This document shows positions 8,391 to 16,772 of a stretch of DNA of 64,000 nucleotides, piece by piece. Source of the DNA: Sphingobium sp. MI1205. Lineage in GTDB: Bacteria > Pseudomonadota > Alphaproteobacteria > Sphingomonadales > Sphingomonadaceae. The notes beneath the pieces are model-generated. The model saw only the letters and a list, made by a program, of their open reading frames with translations. It ran no database searches and was not told where the DNA came from. Position numbers and translations under genes: made by a program. Positions within the stretch are counted from its first letter, which is position 1. Each line of letters opens with the position of its first letter. Where the stretch lies: contig NZ_CP005188.1 in NCBI RefSeq assembly GCF_001563285.1, forward strand, positions 2,919,501 through 2,983,500, written 5' to 3'.

Positions 8391-9066
8391 AGCCAGAGGG
8401 CCGCGATCCGGTTGCTTCGAACGGGTCATCGTCTTCGATCTGGACGATACGCTCTATCTGGAGCGCGACTATGTGTTGAGCGGCCTTCAGGCGGTGGGCC
8501 AATGGGCGACCGCAGCGCTGGGGATCAGCGGCCTTGGAAAGGTAATGCGCGACCGTTTCGACGCGGGCTGCCGCACCAGGATCTTCGACCACAGCCTGAA
8601 AGACATGGGACTGGAGGCGCAACCCGGGACGATCGGCCGAATGCTGGCCGCCTACCGCCAGCATCGCCCGACGATAAGGTTGGCCCCTGACACCGATCAA
8701 TTCCTGGCAAGCCGTGATGACGCAACCGGTTTCGCCGTCATCACCGACGGTTTTCTGGACGCGCAAAGGCGGAAGATCAGGGCTTTGGGCCTGTACGGGC
8801 GCGGCATCCACCTTGGCATATGCACTGACACATGGGGCCGGGATTGCTGGAAACCCAATCCTCGGGCCTTCCAGCATGTGGAGCAGTGGTTCGGCCGGTC
8901 AGGCCTGGACCTGACCTATGTCGCGGATAATCCGTCCAAGGATTTCAACGCCCCCCGGCTGCTGGGATGGAACACCGTTCAGATCGCACGGCCCGAGCGC
9001 ATACATACGTCGGTGAAAACGCATGTGCCAGCCGACCGGATCATCGAGTCCCTCGAAGAACTCTGA
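8374..9066 (+). CDS. HAD family hydrolase
   Basis: A 230-residue haloacid-dehalogenase-type phosphatase. Motif I is FDLDDTLY with D22 and D24, motif II lies around VITDGFLD, motif III is the Lys in WKPNPRAF, and motif IV is YVADNPSKDF. All catalytic positions are present. As the last gene of the overlapping cassette beginning at 3983, it likely removes phosphate from a sugar or intermediate made with the ATP-grasp enzyme. It ends 9 bases from the convergent flippase gene. The exact substrate cannot be read. Confidence 0.82.
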   Translation: MRFSSEARGPRSGCFERVIVFDLDDTLYLERDYVLSGLQAVGQWATAALGISGLGKVMRDRFDAGCRTRIFDHSLKDMGLEAQPGTIGRMLAAYRQHRPTIRLAPDTDQFLASRDDATGFAVITDGFLDAQRRKIRALGLYGRGIHLGICTDTWGRDCWKPNPRAFQHVEQWFGRSGLDLTYVADNPSKDFNAPRLLGWNTVQIARPERIHTSVKTHVPADRIIESLEEL

Positions 9067-9075
9067 TCATCGCCG

Positions 9076-10440
9076 CTATTTTCCGGCGCCTTCCTTCCAT
9101 GGCGCGACGCTGATCGCACGGCGCAGATACAAGCCAAGCCCGCCCAGCCAGATGGCGGCGAACAGCAGATGGGCTATGTTCGCGCCCATTGGCCCGATCC
9201 ACAGGACCAGGGGGAACACGGCGCAATAAAATGCCAGCGTGCAGGCCATCACCGTCCGCAGAAGTGACCGCTGGTCCCCCAAGGCAAGCAGCCCGGCGCG
9301 GCTCGCGGACCCGCTCATGGTCAGGGTGACCGCCAGTATCTGCACGATGAGCAAAGGCACGGCTCCGGCGAAATGTGGGCCAACGGCGATCCGCATCAAC
9401 GGCCCGCCCACCAGCAGCACGGCAAGAAAGCAGCATGCGCCGAAAGCCGCGAGCAGCAGTTCGGTCTGAACCAGCACACGGACAAAGGCGTGGCGCTTAC
9501 CCGCCGCCGCGAGCCGGCTGAGATCGGGATAGACCACGGCCTGCACCTGCGCACCGACCTGCATGACGATGCGACTGATGCGTTTGGCGATGTGGAACAG
9601 GCCCGCACTGGCGGGGTCGGCGAGCCAGCCCACGATCAGCGTGTCCACCGCCTGCGCGCTCGACCATAGGGTAAGCGAGAAGTTCGACCCGAGCGCGAAG
9701 CGCCAGATGCCCGGAAAGCGGCTGTTGATCCCCTTGGCACGGGCCTTCAGCAGTTGGCGGAAACCAGGCCGGGGCAGCAGGCGCACGGCGAAAGCGAAAT
9801 TGGTGAACGATCCCAAAATCTGGGTGATCGTCCATATGAGAATAAGTTCGAACAGCCCGGCCCCGGCCACATAAGCGCCCGCCACGCAGAGCAGGCGAAC
9901 GAGGGCGTTCACCACCTGAATAGTAGCGATTGCCCGATACTGGCCCGCGAGCCGAAATATGGCGGTCGACACGCCGTTGAAGTTGAACAGCAGTGAGGCG
10001 GCGAACAGCAGCGTGTAGCCAACATTTTGAAGAGAAATGCCGAACAGGAAATATCCGGCAATCGTCAGGCTGCTGGCGATCATCCACGCCGCTACGCCGC
10101 CGCCGATATCGAGCAGCCAGCCGAATTTGAGCAGCTTGAAGTAGGAAGCCTGGTCATTCTCAAGATCGACTGTCGCGCCGCTGCGTATCAGCGGTTGCCA
10201 GGATTGAAAGCTGAGCAGCCGCTCGCACGCCTGCCCCAGCGCAAGGATCATGGCGAAGACGCCATAAGGCGCGGGGGTGAGAAGGCGCGCGACAAGGGCG
10301 ATGGATAACAACGTGAGCGCCAGCGTCGCCGCGGTTCCGGTCAGAAGATGAAAGACCGCCTTCACCCGCCTGTGAGCCAGGGCATCGCGCAGCCGAACCG
10401 GGGAGAAGGTCATTTTCAAACGAAATCCGCCCGCATTCAT
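9076..10440 (-). CDS. Wzx-type oligosaccharide flippase
   Basis: A polytopic inner-membrane protein of about 454 residues and roughly 12-14 hydrophobic helices, of the polysaccharide biosynthesis/MATE-like superfamily. Early features are LLTGTAATLALTLLSIALVARLLTPAPYGVFAM, typical of Wzx N-termini (helix 1, then the loop with ARLLTP..YG). It should flip the lipid-linked repeat unit to the periplasm for the Wzy polymerase. The start at 10440 (MNAGG) is preferred because AAGG lies about 10 bases upstream. A GTG three codons earlier lies too close to that site. Confidence 0.85.
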   Translation of the reverse strand: MNAGGFRLKMTFSPVRLRDALAHRRVKAVFHLLTGTAATLALTLLSIALVARLLTPAPYGVFAMILALGQACERLLSFQSWQPLIRSGATVDLENDQASYFKLLKFGWLLDIGGGVAAWMIASSLTIAGYFLFGISLQNVGYTLLFAASLLFNFNGVSTAIFRLAGQYRAIATIQVVNALVRLLCVAGAYVAGAGLFELILIWTITQILGSFTNFAFAVRLLPRPGFRQLLKARAKGINSRFPGIWRFALGSNFSLTLWSSAQAVDTLIVGWLADPASAGLFHIAKRISRIVMQVGAQVQAVVYPDLSRLAAAGKRHAFVRVLVQTELLLAAFGACCFLAVLLVGGPLMRIAVGPHFAGAVPLLIVQILAVTLTMSGSASRAGLLALGDQRSLLRTVMACTLAFYCAVFPLVLWIGPMGANIAHLLFAAIWLGGLGLYLRRAISVAPWKEGAGK

Positions 10441-10495
10441 CGGCAGCACACCTTCAGCCCTGCTTTTCGAACCTTATCATGAGACTAAAGGGCGA

Positions 10496-10519
10496 AAGAC
10501 GCAGCTTCTCTGTCGTCTT
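10496..10519 (-). terminator. Possible hairpin between RTX and flippase genes
   Basis: AAGACG and CGTCTT arms with an inner CAG/CTG pairing (one bulged base) form a stem with a five-base loop. On the minus strand it is followed by a short TCTTTCGCCCTTT stretch. It could weaken read-through from the RTX gene into the flippase gene. The U-tract is poor, so this is tentative. Confidence 0.25.
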
Positions 10520-10624
10520 ACTCCTAAATAACTCCCGCGAGGGGAGAAAAAGAGAAACAGGACGGCGCTGATGCCAGCCATGCGGCGCGCCGCCCATTCA
10601 CAAGAACAGTCTGGCGAAAACCCG

Positions 10625-11818
10625 TCAGACGAGAATGAAATCCGATGCCGTGAAGTTGGCGGCGGTCAGCGAGGCTGTGGGGTCGGCCACATCGATGCTG
10701 AACTTCACCCCTGCCGAGGTGACGACGTCCAGGAAGACATTTCCACCCGCGCCGTCGCGCGCGAACACCGTTCCCAGTCCGCCACCCGCCGCATATTTGG
10801 TGACCCCCAGCTTTTCCAGCACGATGCGATCCACGCCATCCTGGAAATCCTCGATCCGGTCGCCGCCGCCCAGCGCGCCTGCGCCCTTGAAGACGAACCA
10901 GTCAGCGCCGGCCCCACCCCAGAGCCTGTCGGCGCCCGCTTCGCCGATCAACTTGTCGAACCCGGCATCGCCATAGAGATTGTCGGCGCCGTCGCCGCCC
11001 AACAGCATGTCGTCGCCATCGCCGCCGTAGAGAATATCATTCCCGGCCTCGCCATTCAGGGAATCGGCGTCCTTGCCGCCGTCCAGGAAGTCGTTGCCCC
11101 CGCCCGATTCCAGAATATCCCGGCCGTCGCCGCCGTAGAGCTTGTCTGCGCCGGTTTCGGAATCGAGAATATCGTCGCCGCTGCCGCCTGAGAGATAGTT
11201 GTTGCCGTCGCCGCCATCGACCCGGTCATTGCCATTGCCGCCAAAGAGATGGTCGTCGCCCGACTGGCCCTTCAGCTTGTCGTTGCCGTCCTCGCCATAG
11301 ATCCAGTCATTGCCAGCGCCTCCAGCCACGGCCTGGCTCGTCAGCTTGCCCGTGGCCGGATTGATCTCATTCAGGAAACCGTCGTCGCCAGCCCCGGCAT
11401 AGATGATGTCATCCCCAGCCCCCCCGTCAATATAGTCGCGGCCGCCGCCTGCATAAATGGTGTCGTTTCCGATGCCTCCCAATATCTGGTCGTGCCCGTC
11501 GGTGGTTTCGATCCAGTCGTTGCCGTCCCCTCCGTCAACGATATTATTCCCCAGACCGGCATAAATACGATCATAACCAGCGCCGCCGTCGATCCGGTCG
11601 TTGCCATCCTCGCCCCAGATCTGGTCATCGCCAAGGCCGCCTTTGAGATAGTCGGCCCCCGCTTCCCCATGGATCACATCATTGCCATCGCTGCCATCAA
11701 TGAAATCGTCGCCGGACCCGCCCCAGAGCTGATCATGGCCCGTCAGCCCATATATGCTGTCGGCCGATGCCGTTCCTCTGATGAAGTCATTGCCGCTAGT
11801 GCCGTTAAATTTTGCCAT
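10625..11818 (-). CDS. RTX calcium-binding repeat protein
   Basis: A 397-residue acidic protein made almost wholly of GGxGxDxUx nonapeptide repeats, as in hemolysin-type calcium-binding proteins. They begin at about residue 5 and continue to about 300. A C-terminal cap with GGDRIEDFQDGVDRIVLEK and an ending in aromatic/hydrophobic residues (ASDFILV) matches type I secretion signals. No catalytic domain is present. Such proteins fold into a calcium beta-roll outside the cell and may act in adhesion or polysaccharide retention. A ribosome-binding site AGGAG lies 7 bases before the ATG. No type I exporter is encoded in the window. The location between a glycosyltransferase and the flippase suggests a matrix role; this is inference. 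Confidence 0.9.
   Translation of the reverse strand: MAKFNGTSGNDFIRGTASADSIYGLTGHDQLWGGSGDDFIDGSDGNDVIHGEAGADYLKGGLGDDQIWGEDGNDRIDGGAGYDRIYAGLGNNIVDGGDGNDWIETTDGHDQILGGIGNDTIYAGGGRDYIDGGAGDDIIYAGAGDDGFLNEINPATGKLTSQAVAGGAGNDWIYGEDGNDKLKGQSGDDHLFGGNGNDRVDGGDGNNYLSGGSGDDILDSETGADKLYGGDGRDILESGGGNDFLDGGKDADSLNGEAGNDILYGGDGDDMLLGGDGADNLYGDAGFDKLIGEAGADRLWGGAGADWFVFKGAGALGGGDRIEDFQDGVDRIVLEKLGVTKYAAGGGLGTVFARDGAGGNVFLDVVTSAGVKFSIDVADPTASLTAANFTASDFILV
10910..11803 (-). repeat. Tandem RTX nonapeptide-coding repeats
   Basis: Imperfect 27-base units encoding GG(D/N)GxDxUx occur head to tail across most of the RTX gene. On the plus strand they read as recurring GCCGTCGCCGCC-like blocks. They are a coding repeat and not a mobile element. 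Confidence 0.8.
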
Positions 11819-12080
11819 TCACCCGCTCCTGAAACAGGCCTGAGCGCTGTCAAATGGCGCCAGACCGATCGCAATTTACTCAGGTTAGTGGGAAAGATGC
11901 GTTTATTGAATTGCCGGGTGAAACAGGGTTCCCACCGGCCTGTGGAGTACGACAGTGGAAAAACCGACCGCTCATCCCGGCATTTTGCATTTCGGTCCAG
12001 TGACTTCGACGACAATGCTGCCAGGTTCACACGGCTGGATGCCCCTGCTCCGATAAGAATCGGCATCGTCTAGAGGTGGC

Positions 12081-12101
12081 AAAAACGGGCTACTCCGTTT
12101 T
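12081..12101 (-). terminator. Rho-independent-type terminator overlapping the stop codon of the GT4 gene
   Basis: On the minus strand the arms AAAACGG and CCGTTTT enclose the six-base loop AGTAGC and run into TTTTTGCC. The left arm overlaps the TAA stop of the glycosyltransferase at 12100. The stem is only 7 bp with four A-T pairs, so it may be leaky. It separates the GT4 gene from the RTX gene downstream. Confidence 0.5.
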
Positions 12102-13269
12102 AGGCGGCGGCAGTCCTCATCGCTCCTGCCAGGACTTGCTTCGGAACAATCGCCTCCAACGCTGCGCGTTCCCATTCTATCAGGATGCGGTCGATGGTGA
12201 AACGCTGCGATGATATGCGTGCCGCTTCGGACAGGCGACGCCGCTGTTCCGAGTCAGCGCACAGTGCAGCGATCGCCTCACCCAGAGCGGGTACGTCGCC
12301 GTCTGGAACCAGCAGGCCGCTGATCCCGTCGGAGATCATTTCGCCCGGCCCCCAGCGGCAATCGAAGGAAATCGTCGGGATGCCTGCGGCCATCGCTTCG
12401 CCGACGACGATGCCCCACCCTTCAAAGCGCGAGGAAAGGACGAAGATATCGGCCTCGCGCAGCCAAGCGCCATGTTCCTGTGTGACACCCGGCATCGCCA
12501 CGCGGTCGCCCAGGCCAAGCGCATCCCGCTGCGCTTCAAGCCTGGCGCGCTCAGGCCCCTCGCCCCAGATCACGAGCGACCAGCCGGGGATCCTTGGGGC
12601 CGCACGGGCGAAGGCCTCCAGCAGCAGGTCGAACCCCTTTTGCGGCACCAGCCGCCCGACAGCGACAATCTGCCTGCCGCATGGCCGTGGGCCATCCATA
12701 CCGACCGGAGCATAAGTGGGATTGGGAATGACCCATTGGCGGCGGCGCATTACCTTGGGGAAATATTTCATCGCCCCCTCCGTCATCGTCACCAGCCCAT
12801 GCGCGCGAGCGTAGGCATAGCGGCGTAGGGCCGACCAGAACGCGCCGGGATGTTGCATGGCGGGATTGTTGCGCTCCGACACGATCACGGGGATGCGGAG
12901 CGGCCTTGCGGCAAGTACGCTGACGACATTGGTTCGTGTCAGGAAGCTGACGACCAGATCCGGTCGGGCGCTGGCCAGCGCCCTGCGGAGCGCCCTGACG
13001 CGATTGATGACCGTGACCGCCGCTTGCAGGACCGGCAAGCGGCCAACCGGATGGCCCAGTTGCCTGACACTCACCGCCGGGTCATGCGGATAATAAGGGG
13101 AAGCGCCAGCATCTTCGAAGGCGAACAAGCTGACCGTCCAGCCCGACCGGCTGAAATGATTGCACAGCAGGCTGACGATATGTTCCGATCCGCCAGCGCG
13201 CAGACCGGGCAGAACAAAGGCAATGGACTTGCCTCTGGATGGGGCATCCGCCGGGATCGGTGTTGTCAT
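12100..13269 (-). CDS. GT4 glycosyltransferase
   Basis: A 389-residue retaining GT-B glycosyltransferase. The N-terminal donor-site loop is LPGLRAGGSEHIV, the UDP-sugar region is VAVGRLVPQKGFDLLLEAFA, and the EX7E motif lies in FEGWGIVVGEAMAAG. It probably adds one sugar to the repeat unit on the cytoplasmic face. The start at 13269 (MTTPIPAD) is one choice. A second in-frame ATG at 13305 would add 12 residues, and neither has a strong ribosome-binding site. It is transcribed alone on this strand from a promoter in the divergent gap with the methyltransferase gene. Confidence 0.87.
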   Translation of the reverse strand: MTTPIPADAPSRGKSIAFVLPGLRAGGSEHIVSLLCNHFSRSGWTVSLFAFEDAGASPYYPHDPAVSVRQLGHPVGRLPVLQAAVTVINRVRALRRALASARPDLVVSFLTRTNVVSVLAARPLRIPVIVSERNNPAMQHPGAFWSALRRYAYARAHGLVTMTEGAMKYFPKVMRRRQWVIPNPTYAPVGMDGPRPCGRQIVAVGRLVPQKGFDLLLEAFARAAPRIPGWSLVIWGEGPERARLEAQRDALGLGDRVAMPGVTQEHGAWLREADIFVLSSRFEGWGIVVGEAMAAGIPTISFDCRWGPGEMISDGISGLLVPDGDVPALGEAIAALCADSEQRRRLSEAARISSQRFTIDRILIEWERAALEAIVPKQVLAGAMRTAAA

Positions 13270-13452
13270 GGCCCCATAGTGCGGCGTTAGCCGTCCCAAA
13301 TCCATGGCGCTTGCGTATTACTGCCAGTCGGCTTCGCGTCCATGCGGCTTAACCAATGCAGGCGGCGCTCGCATTTGGGCTAATCCCTATTGGCCTGTCT
13401 GCTAGCCAAGCGCCCACTTCATGCTGCCGCCACACATTGTAGGTTCGAAGCT

Positions 13453-14298
13453 ATGATACTCGCAGCAACGCAATTTTTCTCGCGCCCGGCAGAAGGCCTT
13501 CCGCAGCAGGTGGAGGACGCCTTCTTCAGTTCAATCAAGAACCCGAATAACACGTTCAAATGCACGTGGGGCGGACGGTTCGAGCAGCTTGACGACCGTC
13601 TTGTGCAGGCGGTGAAGGCGCGGCGGCTGGATGTGAGGGAACTGCTGGATGTCGGCGTTTCTTCGGGAACCACGACGCTGGACCTGTGCGATGCCCTGAA
13701 ACGGGCAGGCTACCAGCCGCGCATCACCGGCACCGATTATGCCATTCACGCCTGGATCGTCCCCCTGGGCAAGCGGTGCGCGGCGCTGCTGAACACTGAA
13801 GGCCAGTTGCTGCAGGTGGATCTGTTCGGCCGGTCGCTACAGCCCTGGCGCCGCCGCCTGGATTATCTGACCGGCATGTGGCTTGTCCGTCCAATCCTTT
13901 CCCGCATCCTGGGCCGTCTGGCGGCGCGCAAGCTGCGTGAGGGCGCAGGCGTTCGCAAGGTCGAACTGGTCAGCCCGCGTATCCGTAACCATGACCTCAT
14001 TACGATCATAGAGGACGATGTGCTCGCCCCCCGTGACTCCTTTACGGGGCGTTTCGATCTGGTCCGCGCGGCCAATGTCCTCAACCAGAATTATTTCGCC
14101 GAAGCCGACCTCAGGAAAGCTGTGGATAATCTGCGTTCTTATCTGAAAGGTCCGGGATCGCTGTTGTTCATCGTGCGCACGCTGGCATCGGGCGAACATC
14201 ACGGGACGCTGTTCGAGATGAACGAGAGCGGTACGCTTGGGATCGTGGAACGGGTCGGCGCCGGATCGGAAATAGAAATGCTGCTGGCCACGGCTTGA
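13453..14298 (+). CDS. Class I SAM-dependent methyltransferase-like protein
   Basis: A 281-residue protein with LLDVGVSSGTTTLDL near residues 55-70, which resembles motif I of Rossmann methyltransferases. A later acidic position lies in ITGTDY, and FDLVRAANVLNQNYF near 200-215 resembles the post-motif II region of CheR/SAM enzymes. It could methylate a sugar or act as a scaffold. The specific substrate is unknown. The start at 13453 (MILAATQF) is the first in-frame ATG; upstream only TTG is available. It is followed after 23 bases by a GT4 gene on the same strand, suggesting an operon through 18178. Confidence 0.65.
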   Translation: MILAATQFFSRPAEGLPQQVEDAFFSSIKNPNNTFKCTWGGRFEQLDDRLVQAVKARRLDVRELLDVGVSSGTTTLDLCDALKRAGYQPRITGTDYAIHAWIVPLGKRCAALLNTEGQLLQVDLFGRSLQPWRRRLDYLTGMWLVRPILSRILGRLAARKLREGAGVRKVELVSPRIRNHDLITIIEDDVLAPRDSFTGRFDLVRAANVLNQNYFAEADLRKAVDNLRSYLKGPGSLLFIVRTLASGEHHGTLFEMNESGTLGIVERVGAGSEIEMLLATA

Positions 14299-14321
14299 GC
14301 AAGGCTGCTTCGGGAGTCCCT

Positions 14322-15509
14322 ATGAAAATACTCCACGTCATAACCGCTTTGAACGTCGGGGGCGCGGAAACCATGCTCGCAAGGCTGGTGGATCATGAAC
14401 GCATGCAGGGCGGCGCGATGAAGCCATCGGTCGTGTCGCTGATGCCGCCGGGAGCCGCAGGAGAGCGTATCCGCGCCAGCGGCGTGCCGCTTCATCATTG
14501 CGGCATGCGGGGGGCCACGGACCTGTTGCCTGGACTGGCCCGTCTCCGCGCCGTCATCAACCGGGAACAGCCTGACCTCATCATGGCGTGGATGTACCAT
14601 GCCCATCTCGCAACGCGGCTCGGGACATTGCTGCGGCCCGGCAATGCGCCGGTGATCTGGAACGTGCGCCACAGCATCGACGATCTGGCGCAGGAAAAGC
14701 CCATGATGCGCGCCATTGTCCGCATGGCGGCATTATTTTCGTCCTGGCCGCGCATGATCGTCTACAATTCCCATGCAGCGGCAGCGCAGCATCGACGGCT
14801 GGGCTTTCACGCCGAACGGATGATGGTCATTCCCAACGGCTTCGACTGTGACCTCTTCCGCCCCCGGCAGGAAGCACGCGACCGGCTTGTCCGTGACCTC
14901 GGCGTCGCGCCGGGCGCGCTGATCGTCGGCATGGCCGCGCGCAACCATCCGATGAAGGATGCGGCCAACCTGGTCGAGGCGGTCCTACGCGCCAGAGAGT
15001 GCGGTACGGATGTTCACCTTCTGCTTACCGGCCAAGGCATGGACAGCCCCCCCGAACCACTTCAACATTTGCTCGCCGCCCTGCCTGCCGACCGGCTGAC
15101 CTTGCGAAGCCATGACCGCGCGCTGGCGGAATTGCTGCCAGGCCTCGATGTACTCGCTCTGCCTTCAGCCTGGGGGGAGGGATTTCCCAACATCGTGGGG
15201 GAAGCGATGGCATGCGGCCTGCCTTGCATCGCGACCGATGTCGGCGACAGCTCCTGGATTATCGGACGGAGCGGGATCATCGTTCCGCCGCGCGACCCGG
15301 CGCGGCTTGCCGAAGCGATCATGACCATGGACAAGCTGGGCCGCGATGGCCGCCGTCGGTTAGGCGAGACCGGGCGCGCGCGCATTCAGGGCGAGTTTTC
15401 AATGGGAACGATAGCCGCGCGCTACCAACAGCTTTATCAGCATGTACGCAGTCCATTGCTTGAAGAACGGGAAGCCGCCAACCCACCACGCCAGGCAAAG
15501 GTGATGTAG
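14322..15509 (+). CDS. GT4 glycosyltransferase
   Basis: A 395-residue GT-B glycosyltransferase. The N-terminus MKILHVITALNVGGAETML is the classical GT4 donor/acceptor loop, and the C-terminal EX7E motif is in WGEGFPNIVGEAMACG. The ATG at 14322 is preceded by GGGAG five bases upstream. The next gene starts on the base after the stop codon, so translation is probably coupled. Role: sugar addition during repeat-unit synthesis; specificity unknown. Confidence 0.88.
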   Translation: MKILHVITALNVGGAETMLARLVDHERMQGGAMKPSVVSLMPPGAAGERIRASGVPLHHCGMRGATDLLPGLARLRAVINREQPDLIMAWMYHAHLATRLGTLLRPGNAPVIWNVRHSIDDLAQEKPMMRAIVRMAALFSSWPRMIVYNSHAAAAQHRRLGFHAERMMVIPNGFDCDLFRPRQEARDRLVRDLGVAPGALIVGMAARNHPMKDAANLVEAVLRARECGTDVHLLLTGQGMDSPPEPLQHLLAALPADRLTLRSHDRALAELLPGLDVLALPSAWGEGFPNIVGEAMACGLPCIATDVGDSSWIIGRSGIIVPPRDPARLAEAIMTMDKLGRDGRRRLGETGRARIQGEFSMGTIAARYQQLYQHVRSPLLEEREAANPPRQAKVM

Positions 15510-16772
15510 ATGCTTCAGGTCTTGCCCGCTTCCTCTTCTCATCCCGTATCCGCTGCGTCCGTGCCTGGCAAAAGCAGAGATGCCGCCCCGGTACGCATCT
15601 GCTTCCCGTTTGGAGGCGGCGTCGTCGGGGGCAGTCATATCTCGGCGACCAAGCTCATCCAGCAGCTTGATAGAAACCGTTTCACTCCGCTCATTGTCCT
15701 GCATTACGGTTCAGGGCAGTTTGGGGACTTTCTCCGATCCGAAGGACTGGAGTTTGTCACCCTTGCCGACACACGGTTTTTCGGCAATTCGGCGGGCGTT
15801 CCCAAGGCGGCCGGAACGGCAAATGCGGTCAGTGCCTGGCTGGATCAGTGGCGCATGGCGCGCTTTTTGCGGCGGAACAATGTTCGCATCGTCCACACCA
15901 ATGAAGGCGCGATGCATGCCAGCTGGGCACTGCCGGCACAATTGGCGGGGGCCAGAATGCTCTGGCACCATCGGGGTAGCCATGACGCGCGCGCCGTGCG
16001 TTTCCTCGCCCCGATCGCGGCGGATCGCATCGTGGGGGTGTCGGCCTATGCACTTTCGGAAGTGCGCCGCCTGAAGCGAACGGCGCGGCGAACATCGGTG
16101 ATCTACAGCCCCTTCGACGCCGAACAGGAGCCGATCGACAGGGCGCAGGCGCATCTGGCGCTGACGTCGGAACTGGGCGTTGATCCCAACACCCGCCTTC
16201 TGGGTTTCTTCGGCCACTTCATCGACCGAAAACGGCCCCTGATGTTCGTTGAAATGCTGGCGCATATCGCCCGGATGCAGCCTGACCTGCCCGTTATGGG
16301 TTTGATGTTCGGCCTGCCCCTTGCTGATGGTATAGACGAACAACTGGCGGAAAGAGCAAAAGCAGTCGGCGTGTCCGATAGCCTGCGCCTCATGGGATTT
16401 CGCTATCCATCGGCCGCTTTGATGGCAGGGTGCGACATCCATGTCGTGCCTGCCGTCCACGAACCCTTTGGCCGGTCATTGATCGAAGCGATGTTGCTCG
16501 GCACGCCGGTGGTTGCCGCCGCCTCGGGCGGCAATATCGAGGCGATCGATCATGGCGTGACTGGCATGTTGGTCGAACCGGACGACCCGGCCGCGATGGC
16601 GCGATCAATCGTGGAACTGCTCAATCACCCGGATCGGCTGGACCGGATCGCTGGCCAGGCGCTTGCCGTTGCCAGCCACCGCTACAGCGTCGACCAGCAT
16701 GTGTCGCAGGTCACTACCATCTATCAGTCGCTTCTCGACTCCGAGCCGCGGCGGTTGCGGAGACCACGGTGA
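15510..16772 (+). CDS. GT4 glycosyltransferase
   Basis: A 420-residue GT-B glycosyltransferase with an N-terminal GGGVVGGSHISATKLIQQL loop near 34-52 and the EX7E motif in HEPFGRSLIEAMLLG. An extra N-terminal stretch of about 25 residues precedes the first beta strand. The next gene starts with GTG overlapping this stop codon (GTGA). This is the fourth GT4 enzyme of the locus; with the initiating transferase, a repeat unit of at least five sugars is possible (inference). Confidence 0.87.
   Translation: MLQVLPASSSHPVSAASVPGKSRDAAPVRICFPFGGGVVGGSHISATKLIQQLDRNRFTPLIVLHYGSGQFGDFLRSEGLEFVTLADTRFFGNSAGVPKAAGTANAVSAWLDQWRMARFLRRNNVRIVHTNEGAMHASWALPAQLAGARMLWHHRGSHDARAVRFLAPIAADRIVGVSAYALSEVRRLKRTARRTSVIYSPFDAEQEPIDRAQAHLALTSELGVDPNTRLLGFFGHFIDRKRPLMFVEMLAHIARMQPDLPVMGLMFGLPLADGIDEQLAERAKAVGVSDSLRLMGFRYPSAALMAGCDIHVVPAVHEPFGRSLIEAMLLGTPVVAAASGGNIEAIDHGVTGMLVEPDDPAAMARSIVELLNHPDRLDRIAGQALAVASHRYSVDQHVSQVTTIYQSLLDSEPRRLRRPR

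Noticed and set aside
10930..11800. Dense short repeats that could suggest a CRISPR-like or satellite array
   Set aside because: The repeats are in frame and encode RTX nonapeptides, with no unique spacers.
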